A stretch of 64,000 bases of DNA from Rhopalosiphum padi (taxonomy: Eukaryota; Arthropoda; Insecta; Hemiptera; Aphididae): positions 86,681,714 to 86,745,713 of the forward strand of contig NC_083598.1 of NCBI RefSeq assembly GCF_020882245.1, in the 5' to 3' direction. Every line of letters starts with the position of its first letter. The first letter of the stretch is position 1. Both the position numbers and the translations under genes were made by a program. Of the stretch, positions 36,657 to 48,960 are shown one piece after another. The notes below the pieces were generated by a model, which saw nothing but the letters and a program-made list of their open reading frames with translations, was not told where the DNA came from and made no database searches.

Positions 36657-37524
36657 GTAGGTCTGCCGAGTAATTGGAAGCACGATTTCTCCCTTCGCCT
36701 GTATACTGGTCGTGTGTGTATATATATATATATATATGTATTTACGTATATCACTATTATAATATGTACGCGATATTATTTACTCCGTATAATATTATTA
36801 TAATATTATATTATTACGCGTGTCCGTCGTCTTCTTCGCCCCGCGCGAGATTAATACAACTATTAATACGCGCGTCTATCTGCCGAGCTGATTGCTGTCC
36901 GCATATCGCCAATTGTATATTACCTATGTACGACCTAGGTATGGGTTATAAAGGTGTATGATGCGCGCGGTCACGGTCGGTCGCGACAGCGGAGCTTTTC
37001 GCGTGCGACAAATAGTAATCCGAAAAAAATAAAACGCACATGCCTCTATACGGGAGAGGAGAAAGGTAGAGCAGTCCATTCGCTCGTCTGTCCGCGCGCT
37101 GTTTTATCGTCGTGTATATACGCACATTATAGAAGTTTAGGACTCGCCGCGGCGGCGGTGGCGTGTGCGATTCAGAGCGCGACCGAGTCCCGGTCCGATA
37201 TGTATATATATATATATTATAAACCGCATACACACTTTATTTTATGTATTATTTTCCCGCCGTGCGCCGTGTCCGACCGACTGGCGGCGCGCCGCCCCCG
37301 CCGCACCACGCAGATCGCCGGCGATATACCTATTACGTTTTTGATACAAATCGGTCCGCGTCTGTATAAAATTGTCGCGGTGCTCCGTACCGGTAGAAAC
37401 GGTGTGCCGGCCTCGAGGTTGTCCACTGTATCGAGGTTGCTGTGCAGGCGGTGTATGTGCGTTTTGGTTTTTTATTTTCTGTTTGCCGTTCTTACGCGGC
37501 AAATACGAGGCCTATAAATTATGA

Positions 37525-40190
37525 TAAAGTCTCTCTATATGTATAATACACTCTTGAGAAAATTGTCGCGAGTCTCTGAAAATAGGGACATTAAACCGTG
37601 GAAACGGCCGTCACTGTATTATTATTTCGTCCAAATGTGTCACAATACACGTGTTCGTCAATTAAGTTTAATCTTTAAAATATATTTATCGCGTTTTTTA
37701 TGACATATTTCATGTGCAATTATGTGTTTTACCATTGGTACAATTAATTGTAAATTATAATCGAAAGGTTTACCTCAAACGATTATTGTCGATATAATTA
37801 TATGGTAATAAATTTATTATACTGGTATATCGATTTAAAAACTATACTCAAAAGACATTTCGTATGTATTTTACGCCACAACCGTACTAAATCGTATATG
37901 TATCAGATAAAAAAAGAAGAAATGCAATAATAATATAATTATATACTTTAAATTAATATACATTTTATCAATGACTTCTATAAATGGTTATTTACTTATT
38001 TTTATTAACGTTAACGATTGTTTCTAGGCGACAATAATTCGTTCTTTAAATTTGTTTTAATCTCGTCAAACAAGTTTGCAATATATGTCTGTGTTAGTAT
38101 CTTTCGAATAGGGGCGCGCCTTATAGAAAAGTTTGCAAGTATGTACTTTTTCTCAAAAAAAGTTCTTCAAAATAGCCTAGGGGTTCGATATCTAAAAGTT
38201 AAAAAAACTGAAAGGGACGAAAACACACCCTTATTCAGTACTCAGCACGCTTTGGGAGTTTAAGTGCACATATATACCTATAGTCTATAGGTACGTTTGT
38301 CGTTTGTACACCAATTGGATATATACATCTTATTCTGTGATACGAAAAAAAACTATTTCACGTAGATTCTTCCCTCGTTTACTATTGAAACTATATGGAT
38401 ATACCTATATAGTATGTAATATATATATTATATACTTTATAGATTTATTTATATATCGCGCGTTGACATTTTGTAAAACATTATTTTTCGCACACAATAT
38501 ACATACTATACAAGGCTTATTGTACTAAATTTTTAAATAATGTATTGTTTATTGTTTATTATACGATCTCGAGTACTTTTTATGAATGTATTATCCTTCA
38601 TCGTATGATGATTCACCATCTGATTTTAATGCATTCTAGTTATTATTTATACCACCAAAATTGTTTAGTGTAAAAACTAGTTAATTTTAACATTATAATA
38701 TGAAATATTATTTACCCTAAGAAGTTTTCTATACACATAATTTATGACACTGGTCAAATGATGAATGACGTGTTTTAAGTTTAAATGTGTGTTCGTTTTT
38801 ACAACATTGTATAGTATAATATAGTAAATTATTAATTAATTTCATTTTTTTTTTTATTGTTTACAAACCCTCAATACCTTGTCAATAATGTCAGTTGCTG
38901 TTAAAACAAGTATTTAATTAACAAAAATTGATGAGTTTAAACATAGATCACATTAAAAACCATATCAATCATAATTCATATATAAATTAATTTTTGTGAA
39001 CATTTCAAGTTATTTAACAAATTATTTTCATTTATACTTTTTTCTATATTTAAATTCTATATGCAGTTATAGATAATTATTATTGACAAGTTTAAGATTT
39101 TTGATATCAAATTAGTCGAGTTATTGAACTATAAGACTACTCATAATTGATTTTAAAACATACCTATATTGGCTATATTATACTATATTTAATAATCAAT
39201 ATTCATAATATATTTTTTGTTATGAAATAAATCTTTTCAGAAAATTTATAAGATGTATCATTTTTGTTAATTTTAATTACATAATATACCTCAAAATTCA
39301 ATAAACGCTTTATCATAAGTAATTTTAATTAAATTTAAAAAATTTTTACTTACACCTACAATCTTCTTAATTGGAGTGCCTATACTTTTGTTTATGATTT
39401 TATTTTTGTTCTTCCCCTTTCTATATGGATATAAATTTTGTTTTAATAATTAGTTAGTCAGTTTTTATAAGATTTTTACTATTCATTCTCACATCTAATA
39501 CTATTCAGTGTATAATAAATATAAAATCTCTCCATAATATGGATACTCTACTGTAGATTCCAAGCAGTATCGATGATATACTTTTATAGAAAAATTAGAT
39601 TTAACATCAAAATGAGTTAATGTTATAAATATTTGCATCATTATTGTAAATATCTATTATTAATTTTAATGATAAGTGTATTTTAAAATATACCTAGTTC
39701 ATATATTATAATAATAGTACATTAGTCTTAAGTAAAGAGCATATTGGTGATATTCAAAGAAAATGTATAACATATAGTCTCAACTTTTCTTATAATGTAT
39801 TTGTTTTAACTGTATTATTCGTACTTAAATTTTTTTAACCTTTAAAAAGAAATAACTTTTCTTAAATTAAATATAAAATGCAGTATTTGTAGATTTATAC
39901 TTTATTTCACCTGTCAAAACGTTCCATCGAAAGATTTCCCTGTAATATCTAATATTTTTTTAAATATTTATATGATTAAAACACTAAACACTAAGTATTT
40001 TTAATCGCAGCTTTTAATTTTAAATTGTAATAAATAATTTCAACATGAGTATAAGGAAGTAAATTTATGTGTAATTATTGATTTATACATCACAAAACTA
40101 AATACCAATATAATCGATTTCACTATCGCATTAGCTAGTATTTTTAATTAGGTATTTTTATTTGTTTTATTATTATTATAAACAACATTC
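37525..40190. other. AT-rich intronic sequence
   Basis: No gene recognised. An 81-codon frame at 38018-38263 starts at TTG and has no domain. TACCTATAG and CTATAGGTA form a 9-bp inverted repeat at 38275-38293. Confidence 0.6.
38275..38293. repeat. 9-bp inverted repeat with 1-nt centre
   Basis: TACCTATAG-T-CTATAGGTA, perfect arms. The arms match the TACCTA/TAGGTA words that recur across the window. Confidence 0.75.
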
Positions 40191-40199
40191 AATTGATGT

Positions 40200-40460
40200 C
40201 GTAATTACTGATTAAACTAGCTGTTTTAAAGTTCCCATGGATTATCTGATGATTAAGCGGCACTCATTATAAAGATAGCAATAACTTTGACAGTCACAAA
40301 GTTACCGCCATTATACAGCGTAGATAATAATCTTTCAATCACAAATTTGTACTCGATCGTATTATCCGCACGCTAATCGTGGTGTACAAGTCGTTTACAT
40401 CGTGTTTGGCCATATAAATACATGGTTATTTCATGTCAAGATTAACAACCTAGTTTTTCG
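40200..40460. promoter_or_regulatory. Complex intronic block, candidate regulatory element
   Basis: Repeat-poor within an AT-rich neighbourhood. It has GATTATCTGATGATTAAG, AAAGATAGC and TAGATAATAATC (GATA-like words), GTCACAAAGTTACCGCC and CACGCTAATCGTGG. No open frame of interest. Confidence 0.22.
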
Positions 40461-40464
40461 AATT

Positions 40465-41190
40465 ATTTTTTAACTGTAACAATGTCATATGCTAGAGAAA
40501 TTAAAATTGACTCCGTATCATTTTAATCGTTTGAAATACGGTTCAGTGTAATATGATGATTACATTATTTTGAAATATATGTACGCACTCAAGGATTTAT
40601 AATTTATTCTATACATTTAAATATTATACTTTAATCCGGGACTAGTGCGTAAACCTTATTCAATTTATAAATATATTTTAAAAGGATTTTATTTACATAG
40701 CGTTCATATAAAATCAGTGGGAAGATATCGGTGGTAATTTATAAAAAAATAAACTGTAAATAATATATACATTAAATTCCGCCCTAAATTCTATTAAATA
40801 AATTTCGAAACGTATATGCGACCCTCTTCGTAATAAGTAACGTTTAATTATTCAGATGGATTTAAAATCGATTGGCCGAGAAACAGCTTTTTGTTAGAAT
40901 TTTTCTATTTGTATTTAATATATCCATTTCTCTTTCTCGGCCGTTTTCGACTCGTTATTATTCTGTTGAACAAATTCATGGTTGACTGTATGTCAAATCA
41001 AAAACCAATTACAAAAAACACCTAAAACCACCTCGGTTTAACGAAAAAATAATTCACTCCTTCCTATGTACCCTCACTCCTGCACAACTCGTGTATCGTT
41101 CATTTTCTATTGACAAAAAAATAAAAAACTGTATGTTTTTTCTTTAACTCGTTTCGTAAACTAATGGTTGTCATTAAGTTTTATTTCGTC
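40465..41190. other. AT-rich intronic sequence
   Basis: No coding signal. CACCTCGGTTTAACG and a C/T-rich run near 41055-41100 mark the approach to the next complex block. Confidence 0.5.
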
Positions 41191-41199
41191 TCTCTAGAG

Positions 41200-41700
41200 G
41201 AAACCGTGTACGATTAATCAAATATCCGGCCGAGTCGTTATCATTTCCGATCCTAGACTGGCGTCTCGCCGTGTAGATATGTACGTATTACACGTATGTG
41301 TGCGCGTGTATATATATATATATTATTTCTATATTATTATTTGCCTCGTCGTATCTCTTAACATACAACCCCTCCGCTCTTTCATCTCCCCTCTTAACGC
41401 CAATAAAGCTAACCCAACGTCATTAATCATGAACCCGTCCGGCAATGGCGGCAGTGGTGTGAACCATAAATAAAATAACACTTTAATCTAAAAATAATGG
41501 ATTGTTACCGGCTAATCTATTTCGATTTTTTTTCCTCTTCCTTTTCTTGGGCCGTGACCGGAAATCCGAGTTTTCCAACAAGTCAAAAGAACAGATGTCC
41601 AGGAATCTCACGAACAAAGGCAAAAAGTCAAACTTTTTGTGAAGTTTCGCTTTATACAACTCATTCCCTGAGGATTTAGAATGCTCTGCTCTGTGCACGT
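41200..41700. promoter_or_regulatory. Complex intronic block with homeodomain-like words and an inverted repeat
   Basis: It has ACGTCATTAATCATGAACCC, GGCAATGGCGGCAGTGG, ACCATAAATAAAATAACAC, TTACCGGCTAATCTATTTCG and the IR3 at 41621-41639. An (AT)n tract at 41308-41324 interrupts it. Short frames on both strands end within it. Word complexity suggests selection, but this is inference. Confidence 0.28.
41621..41639. repeat. Perfect 8-bp inverted repeat, 3-nt spacer
   Basis: CAAAAAGT-CAA-ACTTTTTG. The IR3 geometry recalls nuclear-receptor elements, although the half-site is not a standard AGGTCA. Confidence 0.7.
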
Positions 41701-41704
41701 TAAA

Positions 41705-42385
41705 TTATTCACGCGCTAAAACGAAAGAACAATACGATATTTCAAGAATTACTTATTTTATTGCATCAATGAATACAATGGCGAAACGGTATTATTTGTA
41801 CCTATACCTAAATCAAAAACTACAGATTTACTTCATATCGACGTGTTGAAAATATCAATCGTTTAAGAGTAAAATATAATTCATTGCAGTATTTTCGCAA
41901 TATTTTATTAATTGTACATACTCGTATAGTGATAAATATGATTCTTTTATAAAACCTATAAATCATTTAAATAATTTTATAGAGTGAATTAAGCATACAA
42001 AAACGACTGCTACTACTATATTATTATACTGTAATTTGAAATTACTTGTTATAGCTGCAATTTTGTTATATAATGTTATTGCGATATTATGATGCAGAAA
42101 TGTGAAAAATAAAGACTTAATATAGAAATTATAAAATACGTAAAATATAGTAGTTAAGCTTGTATTTATTTATTATGTAGATACGTTGAACAGATAGCAA
42201 TCCGTGTGTTTATTGATAATGTGTAAAAAAAATATCTTCTGTCGTATACAGAATTCGCTGTAAAAAAAGCGGTTTAATTCAAATTTGAAATTTGCGCCAA
42301 AATCTCCTGCGGTGAGTATATACATCGAATTAAATATGTAAAGGTACCTGGTTTATATAAAAGTAAATACCTATATACTTTATAC
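41705..42385. other. AT-rich intronic sequence
   Basis: Nothing supportable beyond low complexity. Confidence 0.6.
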
Positions 42386-42790
42386 AACGCTCAATGTCAC
42401 ACACTCACACGCACACACACTCGTCGCGTGCGCGTGATGCATACGATATTTTACGAAGTGAAAACCGAAGAAGGGAAAAAAAATAGAGAAGAAAAGTGGA
42501 AGCGGGAAAAAATAGTCTCGCGGATAATAAATCGTCCGATTCAAATGAGAATCGCGTACGGCGGCGATCCGTATCCGTATCTGATCCGGTAATTAATTGT
42601 TGTGTGTTTATAATAAAACAGTGCACGGCGGCGGCGAACCCGGAGGAGGATATTTCCATTGGCCGGGCCGCCGCGGCGGACGGGGTCGGGGTCGGTCCCG
42701 ACAAGCAAATGCACTTAGAGCGGTCAACTATGCAAGGGGTAATAATGTTCCCAAGCTTTACACAATACACACACGCGCACGCGCACTATG

Positions 42791-42812
<22 letters not shown>
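42791..42812. repeat. (TA)n microsatellite
   Basis: Alternating T/A, followed by TGTGTGTG. Confidence 0.85.
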
Positions 42813-42821
<9 letters not shown>

Positions 42822-42905
42822 AATATATGTATTATACGCATGTGTGCGTGTGCATTTATACATGTACGGAGAGGAGAAGTCTATGCGTCGACGACGGCGA
42901 AGACA

Positions 42906-42957
42906 GTCTCTCTCTCTTCTCTCTTTCTCTCTCTCTCTGTCTCTGTCTCTGTCTCTC
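42906..42957. repeat. (TC)n-rich tract
   Basis: TCTC and TCTG units over about 50 bases, encoding Ser/Leu repeats in all + frames. Confidence 0.85.
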
Positions 42958-43135
42958 CTGCAGTCTCTCGAATTCCTTTCGGTATTTATCCTCCTCTTCG
43001 TTTTGTTTTGTATTTCTTCTTTATTTCTTATTATTTATTTATTGTTTTTTCTTATTATTTTTTTTTTATATATAGTTACATACTTATATTCCGTATCACG
43101 CGGTCTTGGTCGTTAACCGCACATTTATGTTAATC

Positions 43136-43170
43136 GTGTGTATGTGTGTGTGTGTGTGTGTTTGTGTGTT
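43136..43170. repeat. (TG)n microsatellite
   Basis: GTGTGTATG followed by TG repeats and TTTGTGTGTT. Confidence 0.85.
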
Positions 43171-43344
43171 TTGTAGCCGATTTTATTTATCGCATACAAA
43201 CGCGTGGCTGTATAATATAATAGGGGACGATGCCGCGCTCCGGTGGAAGAGGGTCGGCCGCGGCGGCGGGACGCGCGTTGGACTTGCGGTGGGCGTCATC
43301 GACGGAGCATCGGAATCTTGGCAATCTGCGGATGCAGCGGAATG

Positions 43345-44185
43345 ACTGTCGAATTTTCTGACTTCGAAACGGCGCCCCTAACGTGAAATCTTATCGCGTT
43401 TCTTCTATCATCGTTGTTAATACATACTATATCCAGTAAAATATCGGTCACGCGTGTCGATTATTGTTTGTTTTATACACGACGACGTATACAATGTGCA
43501 CGTTTAATAGGTAAAAATGTATTTACAAACCACAAGTTAAATCATTTTCACGTATACAATACGTTGTATAAACAATTGTACTCGACAGTACACTGAATTT
43601 GTGCAAAAGACGTCTTACACGACTTACTAAACCTAACGCATTCGATTATATACGACGGAAAATTCTCTGAAGATAACGTTGGTATGCGGCGTGAATAATA
43701 ATAATAATAATAATATAATAATAGTCCGACCTTATGCGACGACTTTCGCGCCAAATATTCTAACTTTTCTTTATTCAAAATATACATTAAAACGACTTAT
43801 TATATATCTGTATATTTGTGTTTACTTTATAGTTTATATACGAATTTTAACGATTTTTCGCTTCTGTTGTAAAATACGTTTAAGTGATCGAAATGAAATT
43901 TGACGTCGTAAACCATAACCTGTACGTGTGGTTCAAAATATAATAATTTTTGTATTTAATACCTACAAATAGGTATATGCCTATACCTTAATAAAAAATA
44001 TTATCGTACGCGCGAAAGCAAGACTTTCGTTTTTTTTTTTTTGTTATTAACCGTTTTAATATATCCGATAGAATTCACTAACGGTGGTAGCGGCGATCAA
44101 ATATTTTATAAATACGTGTATTACGAAACGATATAATTCGTAGTCGTACAAAACTATATCACTATATAACAATGAAGATATATTA
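43345..44185. other. Mixed AT-rich intronic sequence
   Basis: (AAT)n at 43694-43714. No exon recognised. Confidence 0.5.
43694..43714. repeat. (AAT)n microsatellite
   Basis: AATAATAATAATAATAATAAT run; encodes poly-Asn in one frame. Confidence 0.85.
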
Positions 44186-44189
44186 TATT

Positions 44190-44470
44190 TATACGATATC
44201 ATATGCGCCATCGGCGCGCCGCGGCGTTTGAAAACCGCGTGCTGCAATCCCGGTCATCGGGGGTGGTTGGAGGAGAGGGGGGAGAGAATGCGAGCTAAAC
44301 CCACTAAATCTTCGGTCCTGTTGGCACCGGGCCACTGTCCGACACCCAATCCTAAAATACCGTCGACGTCGCCGAAAACGACGTCGTAATTAAAAGTCCG
44401 TCGCCGCCAAGACCCGTACGTATACCGTCTACGAGGACCGGCCGCGGAGGAGACGTCGCCGAGCAGTTGT
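44190..44470. promoter_or_regulatory. GC/CpG-rich complex island
   Basis: GCCATCGGCGCGCCGCGGCG opens it, then a G-rich run (GTGGTTGGAGGAGAGGGGGG) and the CpG-packed words CCGTCGACGTCGCCG, AAACGACGTCGTAATTAAAAG and GACCGGCCGCGGAGGAGACG. ACGACGTCGT is a perfect 10-bp palindrome directly followed by AATTAA. Repeat-free over nearly 300 bases, with no convincing frame. Confidence 0.3.
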
Positions 44471-44474
44471 TTTA

Positions 44475-45020
44475 TTTATTTTGTTTTTTTTCTTATATTT
44501 ATATTTATATGTGTGTGTGCGCACAATTATACATACCCTCGACGACGTATATCATGAGTGTGTGTAATAATTTTTTTCCTCCTTTCAAAACACACTGCAC
44601 ACACTCGCACTGTGTGTATAAAATCAAAAAATACTAATATAAATTCGTATAATATACAGTGTACAATAACAGTCGTCTCGCCTTGTATAAGTCACCGTAC
44701 CCAAATATAACATTTCTTCTAACTGATGCAGTATATTGGATTTGATGTTGGCGGTCGGCCGTTGAGTCCTATTTTTCAGATAAACTAGAAAGCCAAATAA
44801 TTATTAATTTTCATTCAGAATATACTTATAATATATAGTTACAGACCAAATCATCAACGGTATACGCTGATCCTTCTATACGTTATATGTATGAACATTA
44901 ATAGACCTGAATAAATAAATTCTTTAGCGCTTTGCACTTTTTTTGTTCGAGAAAAATTTGACCTTAAAACGATCAGGTTATCTCGAGTTCTTAATTACTC
45001 GAACAATTACAAAAAACAAT
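44475..45020. other. AT-rich intronic sequence
   Basis: No gene recognised. Confidence 0.5.
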
Positions 45021-45028
45021 TATTTTCA

Positions 45029-45041
45029 GGGACACCCTGTA
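45029..45041. mobile_element. Possible transposon-terminus motif
   Basis: GGGACACCCTGTA reads TACAGGGTGTCCC on the other strand, a form common at DNA-transposon ends in insects. It follows AATTATTTTCA. No partner end was found. Alternatively CAG here is a splice acceptor, since the frame from 45030 reads GHPVAKAFATVFAGGRRRSG before a stop. Confidence 0.22.
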
Positions 45042-45260
45042 GCTAAAGCATTCGCCACGGTATTTGCTGGCGGTCGTCGTCGGTCTGGCAATTAAACAGC
45101 CCATTAAACAACGGGCGCGCGCACGATGCGTCTATATACGATATTGTAATAATAATTTGAGATCCTCTCATGCCGGCCGGCGCGAGCGCTCGCGGTATAA
45201 TATAATGCTTAGAAATCGGACCAAGGTGAAAAAAGCGTTAAGTCCCGGACGCCGGTAATT
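45042..45260. other. Small CpG-rich block
   Basis: GCTGGCGGTCGTCGTCGG, CAACGGGCGCGCGCACGATG and ATGCCGGCCGGCGCGAGCGC (with CGCTCGCGG after). GCCGGCCGGC is palindromic. No clear gene. Confidence 0.3.
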
Positions 45261-45264
45261 TATT

Positions 45265-46340
45265 GATGGTTAATTTTTTTTTCCTTCTTTCCGACATCCG
45301 GTCGTTTGATAGAAGTATTTTTATTATTATTTGAGCGACTTTGTCACTGAATTATACTAGACGCGCGCCGTTTATATACTTGTATGTATCATGTATATAC
45401 TTATTATATTATTATAGCTGTGCTGCACTTTTCGGCGCAAAAACACGCTCCGTTTCTTAAACATATATATAGTCTTGGTTCGCTCAATGATTTACGGTTC
45501 TTGTTTACTCTGTGTCGTAAATCCTACTGCAGCTTAGTTTTATTGCATCATTTTTTTTTTTATCGACCATTATAATTATAAAAAAAACACAATATTTGAG
45601 TTTATCTGTATAATGTTTACGACAAACCCCACGTCCAATTTTGAACTGGTTTACAACTTTATTTTTTCCACCGATTTACGATCCCCCTCCACCCCTTCGT
45701 AATTATAATAGACATAGACACGTAGTTTAGAGTTTAGACAATAATATAAAGATATAACATCCTCAAATATCAAAATATCGTGTAAGTTTATTTTTCTTTC
45801 TTTTACCTTTTTTTTTTCACCTGCAGCATTTATTAAACATTTTGGCAACTTTCAGCTTGGCTGCAGGTTGAGCAACTATATTTAAACCGTAAGTCATAGC
45901 TTGCTAGTACTTACCTTTTTTTGTAATAGGTATAATGGTGCGGCATGTGATTTATTTTTCAATTATTAATTTTACTTAAGTATCAATTTTTTCTATAGTT
46001 TAAAACTAATAAAAAAAAGTTAGCATCTATTTTTACTTGCGAAATCTTCATTATTTTTGGATATCAAAATCACACAAAATTCAAAAACATATTTTTTATT
46101 GAAAAAGGTTATAAAGGATCTATATAATATTTTATAGATTAGATATAAATTACCTTTGGTTGGTAAGTAGATTGATTCTTAAAATAACTTTACACTTTAA
46201 TTCTTTTTTGATTAACTATTAATCTGCTGAAGTGTACTGTGTAAATATTGAATTAATGCCTTTTTAAAGATTCCCAATTATTTCTGATTCCACGTATATA
46301 TAACCATTCAAATTGGCTTATTTAACTAAAACATTTATCT
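45265..46340. other. AT-rich intronic sequence
   Basis: Nothing supportable. The minus-strand frame 45651-45848 includes Lys-rich, A-run-derived sequence. Confidence 0.6.
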
Positions 46341-46369
46341 TTATTTGCTTCAAGTACAACAGTAAAAAT

Positions 46370-47000
46370 CTATTTATATTATACATATATTTATTGTTCC
46401 AATAAAAATTTGGTGAAAATTTCAAGAATTATAATTGTTATTATATAGTTTTTGAATTAGATATTAGATACATCAAAATATCGAAAATCGTTTGAGTAGG
46501 AATTGTTATTTTACGAGTGATTATGCAATGTAAAAATTTCAATATAATAATATTATATATAAAGCTAATATTTTTTAATTAGCATATGAACAACATATGA
46601 CGAACCTTTTATTCAATTTTCGAGCATTTTTACCTAGTAAATAATTTTTGATCTAAATTTATAAAAACAAAATACAAATTGGAAAATTTCAAATAGCTGT
46701 AAATTAACAAATCAAATCAAAAACAATCAAAATATTTTGAAATTTATATTGTGTATAAAAAAATTTTATATAAATATTTTGTAAAAATGTTAAATATCTA
46801 CATTGATTAGTATTTTGAAAAAATTATCGATTTTGTCGAAAACTATTTTTTCCAAAATTGAAGTTTTCTTTAATTTTTAATTTTTTTTTTAATTATTCTG
46901 GAAAATACTGTTAATTAAATAGATTCAATTTTTTTTATTAAAAACTACCCTCAAAGTTGAAAACTTAATTATATTTTGGAATACTAATATATTATATATA
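46370..47000 (-). repeat. AT-rich dispersed repeat (copy B, opposite orientation to 24.0-24.7 kb)
   Basis: The reverse complement carries GGGTAGTTTTT (46940-46950) and TTTAATAAAAAAAATTGAA (46924-46942), both present at 24033-24043 and 24220-24238. It also has repeated AAATTT/AAAATTTCAA words. This texture is typical of old aphid interspersed repeats; without alignment the relation of the two blocks is provisional. Confidence 0.35.
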
Positions 47001-47004
47001 TTAT

Positions 47005-48370
47005 AAAATAGACTCAAAAAAATAAATAACACATAGTAAAATTAACACAATGATCGCTCTATACTCAAATTTTAAAACAAGTGATTTATACTTTATAATA
47101 TAATGATGTGTTAACATTTTTAAGCTACAATTATATTTTTATGTTATATTCTATTATGATAAAAAAATCTGATTTCTCTATTGCTTCATTTTTTCTCAAA
47201 CTTCAGCAAGTCACTAATGAGTAATGACATTTATAAATACAAATACAATATATATATATATTTTTATAGCTGGCAGGTATTTTTACTCGGAAATATGTAA
47301 TCACTCAACAATGTTTTATGTAGTAAACATTATTTTACTCGATAATACAGCGCCCCGGAACCTAATATTTATCGTTTTGAACAAAAGATAAAAAAGGTCA
47401 ACTTTCATATTTTCTCCTTTATCAAAGAAAATAATGGTTTAACAGTATCTTAAAAATAAGTTATTTTTCTATAGTTCATTAGATTTTCTTATAACAGTTA
47501 TAACCATCAATATTTCTTATTCTTCAACACATAATGAATTACATATAATAATACTATTAAATGCATAAATTACAGATAAACATGTTATTTTTTTCATGAT
47601 TTGTTTCAATGTTTTATTAAGTTTTAACTTACACAATAAATTAACTTCCATATTATTTTTATGAATTTATGTGAGTTTGATTGGAGACCATAATTTTTTG
47701 AAATTTGTTTTTATTTTAATTTAATTTAGCATACTTGGGAAATAACTAGCAGTGATTATGAAATAATTTCTTTTTAATTTCTAACTGACTGACATATTAA
47801 AAAAAAAAGTAATAGTCTGCATGTTACGAATTTACGATATTATCATGTATATATTCGAGTGGGAATTGACATTATGTTAAACTATAGACTCGATTACGTC
47901 AGTGGTGTTGACCTAATTGCGTTGGTGGAGTCTTAAGTCTTAAACATAGTATATTGTGATACAAGTATACGTAGGAATACAAAATTTATTAAATTTCATC
48001 GCACATAATATTGTATAATGTATAGGTATGTATGTAGAGATCACAAACATATCAACAGTAAGTATTGCTGCTGCTGCCCGTGTCGTTACAGAACGATGAC
48101 AATGAGGATGGACGTACATATACGTGCATATAATATTATATCTTAGTATACACGTGTTCTCGCGAGCTGCAATAACAATATAATAATAGTAATAATAATT
48201 GTAATTGTATACAATAAAATAATAACAATGATGATCATAATAATAATAATAATAATGTGATCGTGTATATACAGGCATTCGAGACGCAAATGCGACGAGC
48301 ACCCGCCACTGATGCGTTTACGAGAGGTGTTATTAATATCCACTTAGGACGGTGACTAGATAATGGGCAC
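47005..48370. other. AT-rich intronic sequence with AAT microsatellite
   Basis: (AAT)n at 48238-48256 within a longer AAT-rich zone from 48170. It produces Tyr/Ile-rich minus-strand frames that are not genes. Confidence 0.6.
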
Positions 48371-48379
48371 CCGTGGTAT

Positions 48380-48960
48380 AGCGTATATTCTATGTAATTG
48401 AGCGCAGACGATTTGTATTTTCATATTTTCTTCGTATATTGTTCCTTCGCGGTAGCCTCGCGCGCGCGCACACACACACAAATATATAGTGTCAGTCGGT
48501 GTGTACATTACACTGTACACGTCATAATAAACCTACCGACGAAAATTACAATGCTTTGGGTTGTTTCCTATTAATCACTGCTGCCGGTGCAAGTTGGTGA
48601 TGCTGCTGGTACCCCCAAAAATATCTGCCGCGAGCCGAGCGTCTTTATCAAATCTCACTCGGGAGCTCGCGCGCGCGCCAATGATGGCCACGACGCTGCA
48701 CCGGTAGCCTTCTTCTCTTCTCGTGCACGCGTCCGCGTCCGCTCGCTCACCGGAGGAGTCCGATCTAATGACTGCGTGCTTATCTCAGTGTATTAATACC
48801 ACGATATCCACCAGATGTATATTATTATATATTATGATACCGTTGGATTTTACCCGACGAACCGTGAGAAAATCGTGTAAATTGACACGTTGATGGTTGA
48901 TGCGATGGTCGTCAACGGCGAGAGTTTGTCGGTTCGTCGTGGTCGTATAGTCCATAATAT
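48380..48960. promoter_or_regulatory. GC/CpG-rich intronic island
   Basis: It contains GTAGCCTCGCGCGCGCG and then a CA run, ACTGCTGCCGGTGCAAG, TGCCGCGAGCCGAGCGTC, TTTATCAAATCTCACTCGGG, GCTCGCGCGCGCGCC and CACGCGTCCGCGTCCGC. The 69-codon + frame (48587-48796) is GC-driven and unrecognised. A regulatory element or cryptic promoter is possible. Confidence 0.28.

Larger units (their letters stand above)
35600..37520. promoter_or_regulatory. Largest CpG-rich island, possible promoter/5' UTR
   Basis: About 1.9 kb with the densest CpG content in the window. It includes (TA)n at 35821-35842, a GTGTGCGCGCGCACGCGGGC stretch near 36060, (CGG)n at 36192-36206, (ACG)n at 36251-36288, (TCG)n at 36641-36656 and a second TA run at 36718-36737. 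Long frames cross it (35687-36178 and 36954-37517), but both are dominated by repeats and low complexity. Trinucleotide CGG repeats in a CpG context are typical of 5' UTRs, so an alternative promoter for the SOWAH-like gene or for a noncoding transcript is possible. Confidence 0.35.
42390..43340. promoter_or_regulatory. CpG-rich island with coding-like patch and microsatellites
   Basis: A + frame open from the GTG at 42496 carries LADNKSSDSNENRVRRRSVS, then CTAAANPEEDISIGRAAAAD and GPDKQMHLERSTMQG. From 42628 a segment starts after ATAATAAAACAG and ends at AAGGG|GTAATA (about 42740). The frame then enters (TA)n, (TC)n and T-rich sequence and loses protein character. No in-frame ATG precedes the first part. 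It could be an exon, an upstream peptide of a 5' UTR or a CpG island. A further GC block lies at 43230-43340. Confidence 0.25.

Noticed and set aside
36954..37517. 187-codon + frame
   Set aside because: It crosses a CpG-rich island and a TA microsatellite (YIYIYY), has no domain and is matched by long frames on the other strand. High GC alone explains its length.
42645..42670. GGATATTTCCATTGGCCGGG as a G-Y-x-x-H-W ankyrin motif
   Set aside because: Spacing and the following residues (PGRRGG) do not fit GYTALHWAAKHG.
42597..43133. 178-codon + frame and the distal part of the 206-codon frame beginning at 42496
   Set aside because: Dominated by TA, TC and T-run microsatellites (YIYIYI, SLSLSLSL, FFFF); only the proximal patch is kept as a candidate.
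47940..48302. 120-codon minus frame rich in Tyr
   Set aside because: Tyr runs come from the AAT-rich microsatellite zone.
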